A stretch of 64,000 bases of DNA from Mesorhizobium sp. NZP2077 (GTDB lineage Bacteria; Pseudomonadota; Alphaproteobacteria; Rhizobiales; Rhizobiaceae): contig NZ_CP051293.1 of assembly GCF_013170805.1 (NCBI RefSeq), positions 1,928,001 to 1,992,000 of the forward strand, written 5' to 3'. Position 1 is the first letter of the stretch; the number at the start of each line of letters is the position of its first letter. Below the pieces are notes generated by a model that saw nothing but the letters and a program-made list of their open reading frames with translations, made no database searches and was not told where the DNA came from. This document shows positions 8,749-22,302 of this stretch, in pieces. The position numbers and the translations under genes were made by a program.

Positions 8749-10247
8749 GCGGCAAGCTCAGTCTTGCGGATATGGTTGGCAACCCGCAGCGCTTGTGCTG
8801 CAATCGACAGAGCCGGATTGACCGCAGCCGAGTTCGGCAAAAAGCTGCCGTCGACGACGAACAGGTTCGGGTGGTCGAAGGCGCGGCAGAAGGGGTCGAG
8901 CGGCGCGGTCGCGGGATGGTTGCCCATCTTCACCGTGCCGCACTGGTGCGAGGGGGTGCGCTTGTCGAAGGGGCGGGACAATACGATGGGGTAACCGCAG
9001 GCACGGAAGTTCTCGCGCATCACCTTGGTCAGCCCGTCGAGCGACTGCATGTTGGAGCGCCGCCACTGCATGACGATGTCCTTGCCGTCGACCATGATGC
9101 GGCTTTCGGGATCGGGCAGATCCTCGCACATCAGATACCAGTCGACGGCGTGGCCGGCCATGTAATCGAGCGCGAATTTCGGCACCGACTTCACATTGGC
9201 CTTCAGCATGTTGCCGTCGATCTTGCCGAGCAGTTGAACATTGCCGAGCGGCTTGCCGCCCTTGCCGTCGGAGAGATAATAGTCGTTCAGCATCAGCGTC
9301 TTCTGGTAGACGGCATCGTTCCGGCGGCGCGGGTCGATGGCCAGCATGGCGCTGGAATTGTGGTTCATGAAGTTGCGGCCGACCTGGTCGGAGCGGTTGG
9401 CGAGGCCCTTGCCATCGGATGAGGGCGAGCGCAGCAGGATGACGGCGGAATTGACCGCGCCCGCGGACAGGATGACCAGTTTCGGCGATACTTTCTTCAG
9501 CTCGCCGTTCTGGCGGTAGTGGATGGCGGCGATGGTTTTGCCGTCGGCCGCCGCTTCGAGATATTCGACATAGCAGCCGGTCTCGAGCCGGATGTTGCTG
9601 TCCTTGAGCGCCGCCGCCAGCGGTGCTGTCTGGGCGTCCATCTTGCCCTGGCCGGTGTTCGGAAACGCGTCCCAACCGGTGTTGCCCTCCTTCAGCCAGG
9701 TGTCGATGTCGACGCCGAGCGGCAGCGAGGCCGGATGCAGGCCGAGGCCTTTGAGTTCGGCGCGGGCGCGCGCGATCGGCGCTTCGTCGGGCACTGGCTT
9801 GAAGGCATAGGGGACCGAGTGGAACGGTTCGGTCGGATCTTCGCCCAGCGTGCCGCGCACGCGAAACAGCTGCTCGGCTTGGGAATACCAGGGCTCGAAT
9901 TCGTCATAGGGAAACGGCCATGCTGGCGAAACGCCGCCAAAGTGTTCCATGGCGGAAAAATCTTCCTTGCGATAGCGGATCAGCACCGCGCCGTAGAATT
10001 TCGAATTGCCGCCGACATAGTAGTAATTGCCGGGGTTGAAGGCCGCACCGCCGGCTTCGCGCCACATCTCCTTTGGCCGGTAGTGGCCGTCGACGAAGAT
10101 GGAGCGCGTGTCGCGTGCATGCGGCGTTGCCGGCAAGGGCTCACCGCGCTCCAGCATCAGGATCGAGGCGCCGCTGCCGGCCAGGCCGGAGGCGATCGTG
10201 GAGCCGCCGATGCCGGAGCCGATGATGACGATATCGGGGCTGGTCAT
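8745..10247 (-). CDS. GMC-family oxidoreductase (pyranose oxidase/sugar 3-dehydrogenase-like)
   Basis: 500 residues with a GSGIGGSTIASGL FAD motif at residues 10-22, followed by LMLERG. It differs from the choline-dehydrogenase-like paralogue downstream: the YYVGGNSKFYGAVLIRYR substrate-loop region and C-terminal SHQCGTVKMG and NSAAVNPALSIAAQAL motifs look like the branch that contains pyranose oxidases, gluconate 2-dehydrogenase large subunits and glycoside 3-oxidases. A cyclic sugar or polyol substrate is therefore a reasonable inference given the adjacent sugar importer. Starts 5 bases after the ABC ATPase stop. Confidence 0.87.
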   Translation of the reverse strand: MTSPDIVIIGSGIGGSTIASGLAGSGASILMLERGEPLPATPHARDTRSIFVDGHYRPKEMWREAGGAAFNPGNYYYVGGNSKFYGAVLIRYRKEDFSAMEHFGGVSPAWPFPYDEFEPWYSQAEQLFRVRGTLGEDPTEPFHSVPYAFKPVPDEAPIARARAELKGLGLHPASLPLGVDIDTWLKEGNTGWDAFPNTGQGKMDAQTAPLAAALKDSNIRLETGCYVEYLEAAADGKTIAAIHYRQNGELKKVSPKLVILSAGAVNSAVILLRSPSSDGKGLANRSDQVGRNFMNHNSSAMLAIDPRRRNDAVYQKTLMLNDYYLSDGKGGKPLGNVQLLGKIDGNMLKANVKSVPKFALDYMAGHAVDWYLMCEDLPDPESRIMVDGKDIVMQWRRSNMQSLDGLTKVMRENFRACGYPIVLSRPFDKRTPSHQCGTVKMGNHPATAPLDPFCRAFDHPNLFVVDGSFLPNSAAVNPALSIAAQALRVANHIRKTELAA

Positions 10248-10252
10248 CTCGA

Positions 10253-11368
<1,116 letters not shown>

Positions 11369-11388
11369 GGTCGTTCCTTCTTGATAGC

Positions 11389-12333
11389 TCAGCCCTTGAC
11401 CGCGCCCGCCATCAGCCCGCGCACGAAATAGCGGCCGGCGACGACATAGACGATCAGGGTGGGTAGAGCCGCGATCATCGCGGCCGCCATGTTGACGTTG
11501 TATTCGACGACGCCGGTCGAGGTGTTGACGACGTTGTTGAGCGCCACAGTCATCGGCATGGCGTCACCGGTGCCGGCGTAAGCCGAGGCGAACAGGAAGT
11601 CGTTCCAGATGTTGGTGAACTGGTAGATCACGGTGACGACGAAGATCGGCATCGAGTTCGGCAGCATGATGCGGCGGAAGATCTGGAAGAAGGAGGCGCC
11701 GTCGACCTGTGCGGCCTTGATCAGCTCGGTTGGGAACGCCTCGTAATAGTTGCGGAAGAACAGCGTGGTGAAGCCGATGCCGTAGACGACATGGACGAAG
11801 ACCAGATTGACCGTCGGATTGCCGAGGCCGAAGCTGGTGCCGACTGAGTTCTGCAAGGTCACGCCGAACCGGCCGAGGCTGCCGAGGATGGTCGCCATCG
11901 GCAGCAGCACCGACTGGAACGGAATGAAGCAGGCGAACAGCATCAGCCCGAAGACCAGTGTCGCGCCGCGAAAGCGCCATTTGGTCAGCACGTAGCCGTT
12001 GAGCGCGCCGAGCATGGTCGAGATCAGCACGGCCGGAACCACCATCTTGATGGAGTTCCAGAAATAGCCCTTGATGCCGGCGCAGGTGAGGCCGACGCAG
12101 GTCTCGCCCCAGGCCTTGACCCACGGGTCGAAGGTCGGCGCCTTGGGCAGCGCCAGCATGTTGCCGTTCTGAATCTCGTCCATGGTCTTGAACGAGGTGA
12201 CCAGCATGACGAAGAGCGGCATCAGGTAGAACAGCGCAAACAGCGCCAAGAGCCCGTAGATGACGACGCGGTTGACGATCTTGGTGTTGATGCCGCTTGA
12301 GGCCTGGCGGGCAGGGGTGGCGACGGTGCTCAT
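11389..12333 (-). CDS. Carbohydrate ABC transporter permease (MalG type)
   Basis: 314 residues with six predicted transmembrane helices and the permease EAA loop (EAFPTELIKAAQVDGASFFQIFRRIMLP, about residues 205-230) that contacts the ATPase. Its ATG overlaps the stop of the first permease gene (12330-12333), showing translational coupling. An unusual feature is the GETCVGLTCAGIKGYFWNS periplasmic loop with two cysteines, seen in the glucose/mannose-type importers of rhizobia and pseudomonads. Confidence 0.92.
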   Translation of the reverse strand: MSTVATPARQASSGINTKIVNRVVIYGLLALFALFYLMPLFVMLVTSFKTMDEIQNGNMLALPKAPTFDPWVKAWGETCVGLTCAGIKGYFWNSIKMVVPAVLISTMLGALNGYVLTKWRFRGATLVFGLMLFACFIPFQSVLLPMATILGSLGRFGVTLQNSVGTSFGLGNPTVNLVFVHVVYGIGFTTLFFRNYYEAFPTELIKAAQVDGASFFQIFRRIMLPNSMPIFVVTVIYQFTNIWNDFLFASAYAGTGDAMPMTVALNNVVNTSTGVVEYNVNMAAAMIAALPTLIVYVVAGRYFVRGLMAGAVKG

Positions 12334-13280
12334 CGCGGCTTCTCCCGCAGTTCCGAATAGAGGTAGGGCACGATGATGGCGACGATGGTCATCAGCATGA
12401 TCACGGCACTTGCCGAGCCGACCGCCATTTCGTTGCGCTTGAAGGTATACTCATACATGAAGTTGGACGGCAGCCAGGCCGAGCCGCCGGGGCCGCCGGA
12501 GGTCAGCGCGACCACCAGATCGTACGACTTGATGGCGAGGTGCGCGAGCACGATGAAGGCCGACAGGAAGATCGGCCGCAGCAGCGGAATGACGATGCGG
12601 CGATAGAGCTGGAAGGTGGTGGCGCCATCGATCTGCGCTGCCTTCATGATCTCGCCGTCAATGCCGCGCAGGCCGGCCAGGAACATCGCCATGATGAAGC
12701 CGGAGGCCTGCCAGACGCCGGCGATGACCACCGTGTAGATGACGAAATCCTTGTTCTTGATCCAGTCGAAATGGAAGCTCGTCCAGCCCCATTGGTGCAG
12801 GGTCTGTTCGAGGCCGAGACCGGGGTCGAGGAACCATTTCCAGGCGACACCGGTGACGATGAAGGACAGCGCCATTGGGTAGAGGTAGATGGGGCGCAAC
12901 ACGCCTTCGCCACGGATCTTCTGGTCGAGCAGGATGGCCAGGAACAGGCCGAGCGCCAGGCATATGGCGATGTAGAGAAAGCCGAAAATGCCCATATTGG
13001 TGATCGACGTATACCAGCTCGATGGCGGGTCGGTGTCGAAGGTCCAGCCCCACAGCCGCTGATAGGCGCGCGAGCCGGTGATGACGTAGGACGGGAAGGT
13101 CTTGGAATTGGTGAAGGACAGATAGATCGTCCACAGGATGAAGCCGTAGACGAAGACGATGGTGATGGCGAAGCTCGGCGCCAGCACGATCTTCGGCAAG
13201 GCGTCCTGCAGGCGCGAGCGCACCGAGGCGCGCGGCCGCTCCGGCGTCAGCTTGATCTGTGTTGTCGCTACACTGCTCAT
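12330..13280 (-). CDS. Carbohydrate ABC transporter permease (MalF type)
   Basis: 316 residues from ATG 13280, chosen because GGGAGGAG lies immediately upstream; the open frame extends further to 13379 but without support. Six transmembrane helices and the EAA loop (GIDGEIMKAAQIDGATTFQLYRRIVIPLL). It pairs with the MalG-type permease. A strong stem-loop (13392-13417) separates it from the binding-protein gene, so it is probably transcribed from the same promoter at reduced level. Confidence 0.92.
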   Translation of the reverse strand: MSSVATTQIKLTPERPRASVRSRLQDALPKIVLAPSFAITIVFVYGFILWTIYLSFTNSKTFPSYVITGSRAYQRLWGWTFDTDPPSSWYTSITNMGIFGFLYIAICLALGLFLAILLDQKIRGEGVLRPIYLYPMALSFIVTGVAWKWFLDPGLGLEQTLHQWGWTSFHFDWIKNKDFVIYTVVIAGVWQASGFIMAMFLAGLRGIDGEIMKAAQIDGATTFQLYRRIVIPLLRPIFLSAFIVLAHLAIKSYDLVVALTSGGPGGSAWLPSNFMYEYTFKRNEMAVGSASAVIMLMTIVAIIVPYLYSELREKPR

Positions 13281-13391
13281 GAGGCTCCTCCCGTTTCGGG
13301 TCGTCCGTGCTCTGCCGTCAGGCGGCAAGGCGGCCCGTGCGTACGGGTGCTTGGTCGGCATGATGTTCAAGCCGGCCAATCCTGAGGTGAA

Positions 13392-13417
13392 ACCTTCCCC
13401 GCCGGAGCGGGGAAGGT
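13392..13417 (-). terminator. Stem-loop between binding-protein and permease genes (partial terminator / 3' stabiliser)
   Basis: A perfect 10-bp stem (13392-13401 with 13408-13417) and 6-base loop, 16 bases downstream of the binding-protein stop. On the minus strand it is followed only by a short TTTC, so it is more likely a leaky terminator or RNA-processing barrier than a full stop. Such hairpins are a known means of making the binding protein in excess over the permeases. Confidence 0.7.
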
Positions 13418-13433
13418 GTTTTAGGCGTAGCGC

Positions 13434-14687
13434 TTACTTGGCGTCGTCGATGGCCTTGACCAGTTCGGTCACGGCTTCGTCCGAGGTCTTGATCTGACCA
13501 TGGACGAACTTGGAGACGACATCCTTGTAGGCATTGGCGACCGCCGGAGGCGCGCCATAGCCCTGGGCCAGAGAGCCGAACAGCGTGCCGCCGTCATTGG
13601 CTGCCTTCAGGTCGGCGATGCCCTTCTTGCCGCAAGCGTCGAAGTCGGTGTCCGGAACGTCGGTGCGGGCCGGAACCGAACCCTTGACGACGTTGAAGGC
13701 CGACTGGAAGCTCTTCGACAGAGTAGCGGTGGCCAGTGCGATCTGAGCGGCCTTGCGGTCGTCCGGAACGTTGAACATGCCGAACATGTCGGAGTTGTAG
13801 ATCACCGAGCCGTCGGTGCCCGGGAAGCGATAGCACAGGAAGTCCGTGCCCGGGGTCTTCTTGGCGGCGTGGAACTCACCCTTGGCCCAGTCACCCATGA
13901 CCTGCACCAGGGCGTCGCCCTTGATGACCATGGCGGTGGCAAGGTTCCAGTCGCGGCCCGAGAAGTTCGGGTCGACATAGGTGACGAGCTTGGCCAAATT
14001 GTCGAACGACTTCTTCATCGTGTCGGACTTGAGCGAGGCGTCGTCGAGGTCGTTGAAGGCCTTCTTGTAGAACTCAGGTCCGCCGGTCGACAGCACGACC
14101 GAATCGAACATGGTGGCTTCCTGCCAGTTCTGGCCGCCGAGAGCGAGCGGGATCACGCCCGCCGCCTTGGCCTTGTCGAGCAGGGCAACGAAGTCGTCGA
14201 AGGTCTTCGGCTCGGTGCCGCCGATCTTGTCCATGACGGCCTTGTTGATCCACAGCCAGTTGACCGAGTGGACGTTGACCGGAGCCGCGACCCACTTGCC
14301 TTCATAGACCGAGAACTTCTGCAGAGCCGCCGGAACCGACTTGTCCCAGCCTTCCTTCTTGGCCGTCTCGGTCAGGTCGCCCATCACGCCTGCCGCGGCA
14401 TAGTCGAGCACTGTGTAGCCGAGCATCTGCGAGGCGGTCGGGTAGTTGCCGGCCGCGACCATCGCCTTCAGCGCGGTCATGGCAGCGTCGCCGCCACCGC
14501 CGGCAACAGGAACGTCCTTCCAGGCATAGCCTTCCTTGGCCAGGTCGCCCTTGAGAACGTTGAGGGCAGCCGCTTCGCCGCCCGACGTCCACCAATGCAG
14601 CATCTGCACTTCCTTGACGTCCGCGGCATGCGCCGAGAATACAAAGCTCGTCGCAAGAGCCGTTCCGATAAGCAGTTTGCGCAACAT
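13434..14687 (-). CDS. Carbohydrate ABC transporter substrate-binding protein (GtsA-like)
   Basis: 417 residues with a signal peptide (about residues 1-21, cleavage after AHA) for export to the periplasm. The mature start [23 protein letters not shown] resembles glucose/mannose-type binding proteins (GtsA of pseudomonads). Starts at ATG 14687 behind an excellent GGGAGGTAG. The binding protein gene precedes both permeases and the ATPase, the standard order. Family membership suggests a monosaccharide or polyol ligand; the surrounding oxidoreductases suggest it may not be plain glucose. Confidence 0.9.
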   Translation of the reverse strand: MLRKLLIGTALATSFVFSAHAADVKEVQMLHWWTSGGEAAALNVLKGDLAKEGYAWKDVPVAGGGGDAAMTALKAMVAAGNYPTASQMLGYTVLDYAAAGVMGDLTETAKKEGWDKSVPAALQKFSVYEGKWVAAPVNVHSVNWLWINKAVMDKIGGTEPKTFDDFVALLDKAKAAGVIPLALGGQNWQEATMFDSVVLSTGGPEFYKKAFNDLDDASLKSDTMKKSFDNLAKLVTYVDPNFSGRDWNLATAMVIKGDALVQVMGDWAKGEFHAAKKTPGTDFLCYRFPGTDGSVIYNSDMFGMFNVPDDRKAAQIALATATLSKSFQSAFNVVKGSVPARTDVPDTDFDACGKKGIADLKAANDGGTLFGSLAQGYGAPPAVANAYKDVVSKFVHGQIKTSDEAVTELVKAIDDAK

Positions 14688-14716
14688 GTACTACCTCCCT
14701 TGTTGCATTACACGAC

Positions 14717-14734
14717 CGGTGGAAGCCCACCGGG
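14717..14734 (-). other. Intergenic hairpin between aldehyde dehydrogenase and binding-protein genes
   Basis: CCGGTGG / CCACCGG stem with a 4-base loop in the 58-base gap between the two genes. It has no downstream T-run, so it is not a convincing intrinsic terminator. It may mark a processing site separating the enzyme part of the transcript from the transporter part. Confidence 0.45.
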
Positions 14735-14745
14735 TTCTTCCCAAC

Positions 14746-16257
14746 TCAGCCGACCCACCATCCGGTGCGCTGGCCGCGATGAAACTGGATTGTCTTTTCC
14801 TCGGTATAGTCCTCGACGGCGCGTTTGCCGAGTTCGCGTCCGAGACCGGACTGCTTGTAGCCTCCGAAAGGCAGCTCGGGATAACCTTCCATGAATGTGT
14901 TCACCCAAACCGTCCCCGAACGCACCCCACGCGCCACCGACATGCACGTGTCGATGCTGGCGCTCCACACGCCTGCGGACAGACCATAGGGCGTGTTGTT
15001 GGCGATGTGCAACGCCTTTTCAATCGTTTCAAAAGTCAGCACGGAGAGCACCGGCCCGAACACTTCCTCGCGTGCGATAGCCATATCCTCGGTGACGCCG
15101 CGGATGATGGTCGGGTCGAGATATTGGCCGGCATTGGAGGCCAGTTGCTTGCCGCCGCTGAAGACGTTGCTGCCTTCGTCCGCAGCTGCCGCGACGTAAC
15201 CGGTCACCTTTGCCAGATGGTCGGACGAGATCATCGCGCCGACCTTGGTTCGATCATCCAGAGGATCGCCAACGGTTACCTTGGCGGTGAGCGCCTTGAC
15301 GGCGGCCAGGAAATCTTCGGCGATCGCCTCGTGCACGATCAGCCGGCTGCCGGCATTGCAGCATTCGCCGGCATTGAAAAAGCCGCCGAACACCGCCGCG
15401 TCGGCGGCTGCTTCGAGATCGGCATCGGGGAAGACGATCTGGCCGTTCTTGCCGCCGAGTTCCATCGAGACTTTTTTGAGCGAATTCGACGCCGCTGCCA
15501 TGGTCATCTTGCCGACCCGCGTGGAGCCGGTGAACGAGACCATCTCGACCAAGGGGTGGCTGACCATCGGCGCGCCGACATCGGCGCCAAGACCGGCAAG
15601 GATGTTGACGACGCCGGCAGGCAGGCCGGCCTCCAGCAGAATGTCGCCAAGGACAAAGGTCGAGGCGGATGTCATCTCGCTCGGCTTGACCACCGCCGTG
15701 CAGCCGGCGGCGAGCGCGAAAGGCAGTTTCTGGCTGACGATGAGGAACGGGAAATTCCATGGCGTGATGATCGAGACGACGCCGATCGGCTCGCGCACGA
15801 CCACGCCCAGCATAGCGTCGCCGAGATTGGCGTAGCTCTCGCCATGCAGCGTGCGGGCAAGCGATGCCGCATAGCGCCAGATGTCGACGGCGCCGCCGAT
15901 CTCGCCGCGCGCCTGGGCGATCGGCTTGCCGGATTCCAGCGCGTCGAGCCGGGCGATGTCTTCCAGCCGCGTCTCGATCAGGTCGGCCGTCTTGAGCAGG
16001 ATCGCGGCGCGTTCGGAGGCTTTCATACGCGGCCACGGGCCGGTCTCGAACGCTTTATGCGCGGCCTGCATCGCCGCTTCCACCTCGGCCTCGCCGGCCT
16101 GCGCATAGCGCGAAACAGTGAAGCCATGGCCGGGGCTCTTGCGCGCGAGCGTGCGGCCATCGCGGGCATCGACATGCTTGCCGTCGATCAGCAGCCGGTA
16201 GGTTTTCGGCGCGGCTGACGCTTCGGCGGGCATGGCGATTTTGAGGGGGGCGTTCAT
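14746..16257 (-). CDS. Aldehyde dehydrogenase (NAD(P)+-dependent)
   Basis: 503 residues from ATG 16257; the frame is open further upstream but that part reads as the shadow of the overlapping hydratase gene. Conserved motifs: TPWNFPF near residue 165, the general-base glutamate in MELGGKNG (about 267) and the catalytic cysteine in NAGECCNAGSRL (about 300), followed by EEVFGPVLSV. It converts an aldehyde to the acid, probably oxidising the product of the GMC enzymes of the same operon. It starts 14 bases after the hydratase gene. Confidence 0.93.
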   Translation of the reverse strand: MNAPLKIAMPAEASAAPKTYRLLIDGKHVDARDGRTLARKSPGHGFTVSRYAQAGEAEVEAAMQAAHKAFETGPWPRMKASERAAILLKTADLIETRLEDIARLDALESGKPIAQARGEIGGAVDIWRYAASLARTLHGESYANLGDAMLGVVVREPIGVVSIITPWNFPFLIVSQKLPFALAAGCTAVVKPSEMTSASTFVLGDILLEAGLPAGVVNILAGLGADVGAPMVSHPLVEMVSFTGSTRVGKMTMAAASNSLKKVSMELGGKNGQIVFPDADLEAAADAAVFGGFFNAGECCNAGSRLIVHEAIAEDFLAAVKALTAKVTVGDPLDDRTKVGAMISSDHLAKVTGYVAAAADEGSNVFSGGKQLASNAGQYLDPTIIRGVTEDMAIAREEVFGPVLSVLTFETIEKALHIANNTPYGLSAGVWSASIDTCMSVARGVRSGTVWVNTFMEGYPELPFGGYKQSGLGRELGKRAVEDYTEEKTIQFHRGQRTGWWVG

Positions 16258-16271
16258 CAGGATTGTTTTCT

Positions 16272-17040
16272 CTAGCTTCTTGAAAATGCGGGTTTCTGCT
16301 TGGTCTTGAAAGCAGTCACGCCAGCCTTGAGATCGCCGGTGAGCGCGATGAAGCCGCTGGCCAGTGCTTCGGTCGCGGCGGCACTTTCCTCGCCTTCGGC
16401 CACCGCGATCATCAGCTTGGCCGCTTCCGTCGCCAGCGGGCCGCGCTCGGCGATCTTTTCGGCCCAAGCTTTGGCTTCGGCTAACCCACCGCCGGTTTCG
16501 ATAACTCTGTCGACGATGCCCAAAACGAGAGCCTGGGCCGCCAGGAAAACTTCACCACCCAGCGCCATGCGGCGCACGGTCTGCGCGCCGAAGCGACGTA
16601 CGGCGCGCTGCGTGCCGGACCAGCCGGGCACGACGCCGATCGAGGTTTCGGGCAAGCCCAATTTCACATGCGCCTCCGCGACGCGGAAATCGCAGGCGAC
16701 GGCCAGTTCCAGCCCGCCACCCAGCGCATGACCGGAGAGCACGGCGATGGTCGGTTGCCTGAGCCGCGCCAGCCGGTCGAAGACGCGATGGCCGTAGCGC
16801 ACCCATTGCACCTGGAAGTCGGCGGCGCCCATTTGCGCCCACGCTTCGACATCGCCGCCGGCACAAAAGCCCTTGCCTTCGCCGCGGACCAGCACGACAC
16901 GCACGCCTTCGGCCAGTTCCGCTTCGTCGAGCGCGGCTTCGAGAGCGCGCAGCATCGGAATATCAAGGGCGTTGAACTTTTCCGGCCGTCGCAAGGTGAC
17001 GATGCCGATGGCGCCGTCCTGCTCCAAGGTGACGAGGCGC

Positions 17041-17048
<8 letters not shown>
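16272..17048 (-). CDS. Enoyl-CoA hydratase/isomerase family protein
   Basis: 258 residues from ATG 17048. The crotonase fold shows the oxyanion-hole segment GFCAGGDVEAW near residue 60, SGHALGGGLELAVACDFRVA near 100, and one catalytic glutamate in GLPETSIGVVPGW. The second catalytic glutamate position of true hydratases is not obvious, so isomerase, hydrolase or lyase chemistry on a CoA thioester is equally possible. It overlaps the CoA-transferase gene by 8 bases, so the two act in sequence: CoA activation, then crotonase chemistry. Confidence 0.88.
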
Positions 17049-20707
<3,659 letters not shown>

Positions 20708-20742
20708 ACTGCTATCTCCTCCCGGTTTTATTGATAAATTTA

Positions 20743-20756
20743 TTGGAACGTTCTAA
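20743..20756. promoter_or_regulatory. Putative LacI-family operator upstream of the regulator gene
   Basis: TTGGAACGTTCTAA, a near-perfect palindrome centred on AACGTT with the central CG usual for LacI-family sites. It matches the site at 20908-20919 at nine of ten core positions. Position relative to the start codon (36 bases) fits a repressor overlapping the promoter. Confidence 0.82.
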
Positions 20757-20906
20757 TCACTGGTTCAATCGTGAGTCAATCGCGAATTTTTTCTCAGTCT
20801 GAAAAACCGATTGTGCGTACTCAAATGGCTTAGCTTGCAAGGCTTTCTGTGTTGCAACGCAGCATTTGATCGCCAATGCGCTGCAAATCTAAAGGTTCTT
20901 GATTTA

Positions 20907-20920
20907 TTGGAACGTTCCAT
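20907..20920. promoter_or_regulatory. Putative LacI-family operator upstream of the DUF993 gene
   Basis: Contains the perfect 12-bp palindrome TGGAACGTTCCA (20908-20919). It lies 30 bases before the DUF993 ATG, the position of a repressor blocking initiation. With the site at 20743-20756 it frames the 240-bp divergent promoter region and implies coordinate control of both directions. Confidence 0.85.
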
Positions 20921-20948
20921 TTAATAGGCGCTGCGAGAGGAGAGATCG

Positions 20949-22103
20949 ATGGACATTGCCTTGCCTTGTGAGGGTGGCCGCAGCACCCGTTACGCGCTTG
21001 TCGGACAACCGGTGCAGCCCGAGATCGGCGCTCGGTTTTCGCGCATCGCCTATGCCGCCGCGCATGTCGTTGCCGATCCCCATGAAATGACCGATCCGTG
21101 GTCGCGGCCCGTCGTCGACTGGGACAGGACGATGGCGTTCCGCCATCATTTGTGGCGGCTCGGCTTCCGCATCGCCGAAGCGATGGACACGTCGCAGCGC
21201 GGCATGGGCTTCGACTGGGCCAATGCGAAGGAATTGATCCGCCGTTCGATCGCCGAGGCGCGAACGGTTCCGGGCGCCGATCTTGCCTCGGGCGCCGGGA
21301 CCGACCATCTGGCGCCTGCGTCGGCGAGGACACTGCACGATGTGATTGCCGCCTATGAGGAGCAGTTCGCCTTCATCGAGGGGCAGGGCGGCAAGGCGAT
21401 CATGATGGCCAGCCGCGCACTGGCTGAACTGGCGAAGGGCCCGGACGACTACGCCTCCGTCTATGGCCGCATTCTCAGCCAGGCCTCCGGCAAGGTCATC
21501 CTGCATTGGCTGGGCGACATGTTCGACCCGGCCTTGAAGGGCTATTGGGGTAGCACCGATTTCGAGACCGCGCTCGATACGGTGGTCGCCATCATCGAGC
21601 GCCACGCAAACAAGGTCGAAGGCATAAAGATATCGTTACTCGATGCCGGCAAGGAAGTCGCGCTCCGCAACCGGCTGCCGGACGGTGTCGTGATGTTCAC
21701 GGGCGACGACTTCAACTATCCCGAGCTGATCGCCGGAGACGGCAACAGGCATTCGCACGCGCTGCTTGGCATTTTCGACGCCATCGCGCCGGTCGCCAAC
21801 GCCGCCCTGGCCAGGCTCGCCGCGGGCGATCAGGCCGGCTATGACGCGCTGATAGAGCCGACGGTGCCGCTGTCGCGAAAAATCTTCGAGGCGCCGACCG
21901 AATATTACAAGGCCGGCATCGTCTTCATGGCCTGGCTGAACGGCCATCAGGACCACTTTACGATGGTCGGCGGCATGCAGTCGGCGCGCGGCATCCGCCA
22001 CTATGCCGAGATCTTTCGCCTTGCCGACCAGGCAGGTCTCCTGGCCGATCCCGAGCTTGCCATATCGCGGATGAACAGCCTGTGCGCTGTCGCAGGCGTC
22101 TGA
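20949..22103 (+). CDS. DUF993 family protein (dihydrodipicolinate synthase/aldolase-like)
   Basis: 384 residues, full length for DUF993. No experimentally known reaction comes to mind. The strand-helix pattern, with GKVILHWLGDMFDPALKGYWG (about residue 180), KVEGIKISLLDAGKE (about 222) and MFTGDDFNYPELIAGDG (about 248), fits a TIM barrel with an internal lysine as in class I aldolases of the DapA group; this is inference. ATG 20949 is preceded by GAGAGGAGAG. The gene diverges from the LacI operon, shares its operator, and is probably an enzyme of the same pathway, perhaps a carbon-carbon lyase. Confidence 0.85.
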   Translation: MDIALPCEGGRSTRYALVGQPVQPEIGARFSRIAYAAAHVVADPHEMTDPWSRPVVDWDRTMAFRHHLWRLGFRIAEAMDTSQRGMGFDWANAKELIRRSIAEARTVPGADLASGAGTDHLAPASARTLHDVIAAYEEQFAFIEGQGGKAIMMASRALAELAKGPDDYASVYGRILSQASGKVILHWLGDMFDPALKGYWGSTDFETALDTVVAIIERHANKVEGIKISLLDAGKEVALRNRLPDGVVMFTGDDFNYPELIAGDGNRHSHALLGIFDAIAPVANAALARLAAGDQAGYDALIEPTVPLSRKIFEAPTEYYKAGIVFMAWLNGHQDHFTMVGGMQSARGIRHYAEIFRLADQAGLLADPELAISRMNSLCAVAGV

Positions 22104-22125
22104 GTCGAGCGAATTAGGTCATAAC

Positions 22126-22145
22126 AATCCCCCACGCAGGGGATT
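22126..22145 (+). other. Short hairpin downstream of DUF993 gene
   Basis: AATCCCC / GGGGATT stem with a 6-base loop, 23 bases after the stop codon. There is no T-run after it, so termination here is uncertain. Confidence 0.4.
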
Positions 22146-22302
22146 TGCGATATCAGTCTGTATTGCGGGAGCGTAGAAAGTGGCCCGCATTACCGGGTAA
22201 CGGCCAGGATGGATCTGGCGCAGTTGCACTTACAGAGAGCTATGTGGTTCCATGGTGTCGAGCGCCGGTCGTCCGGCCGCCGCTCTTCATACGGGCAGGG
22301 TT

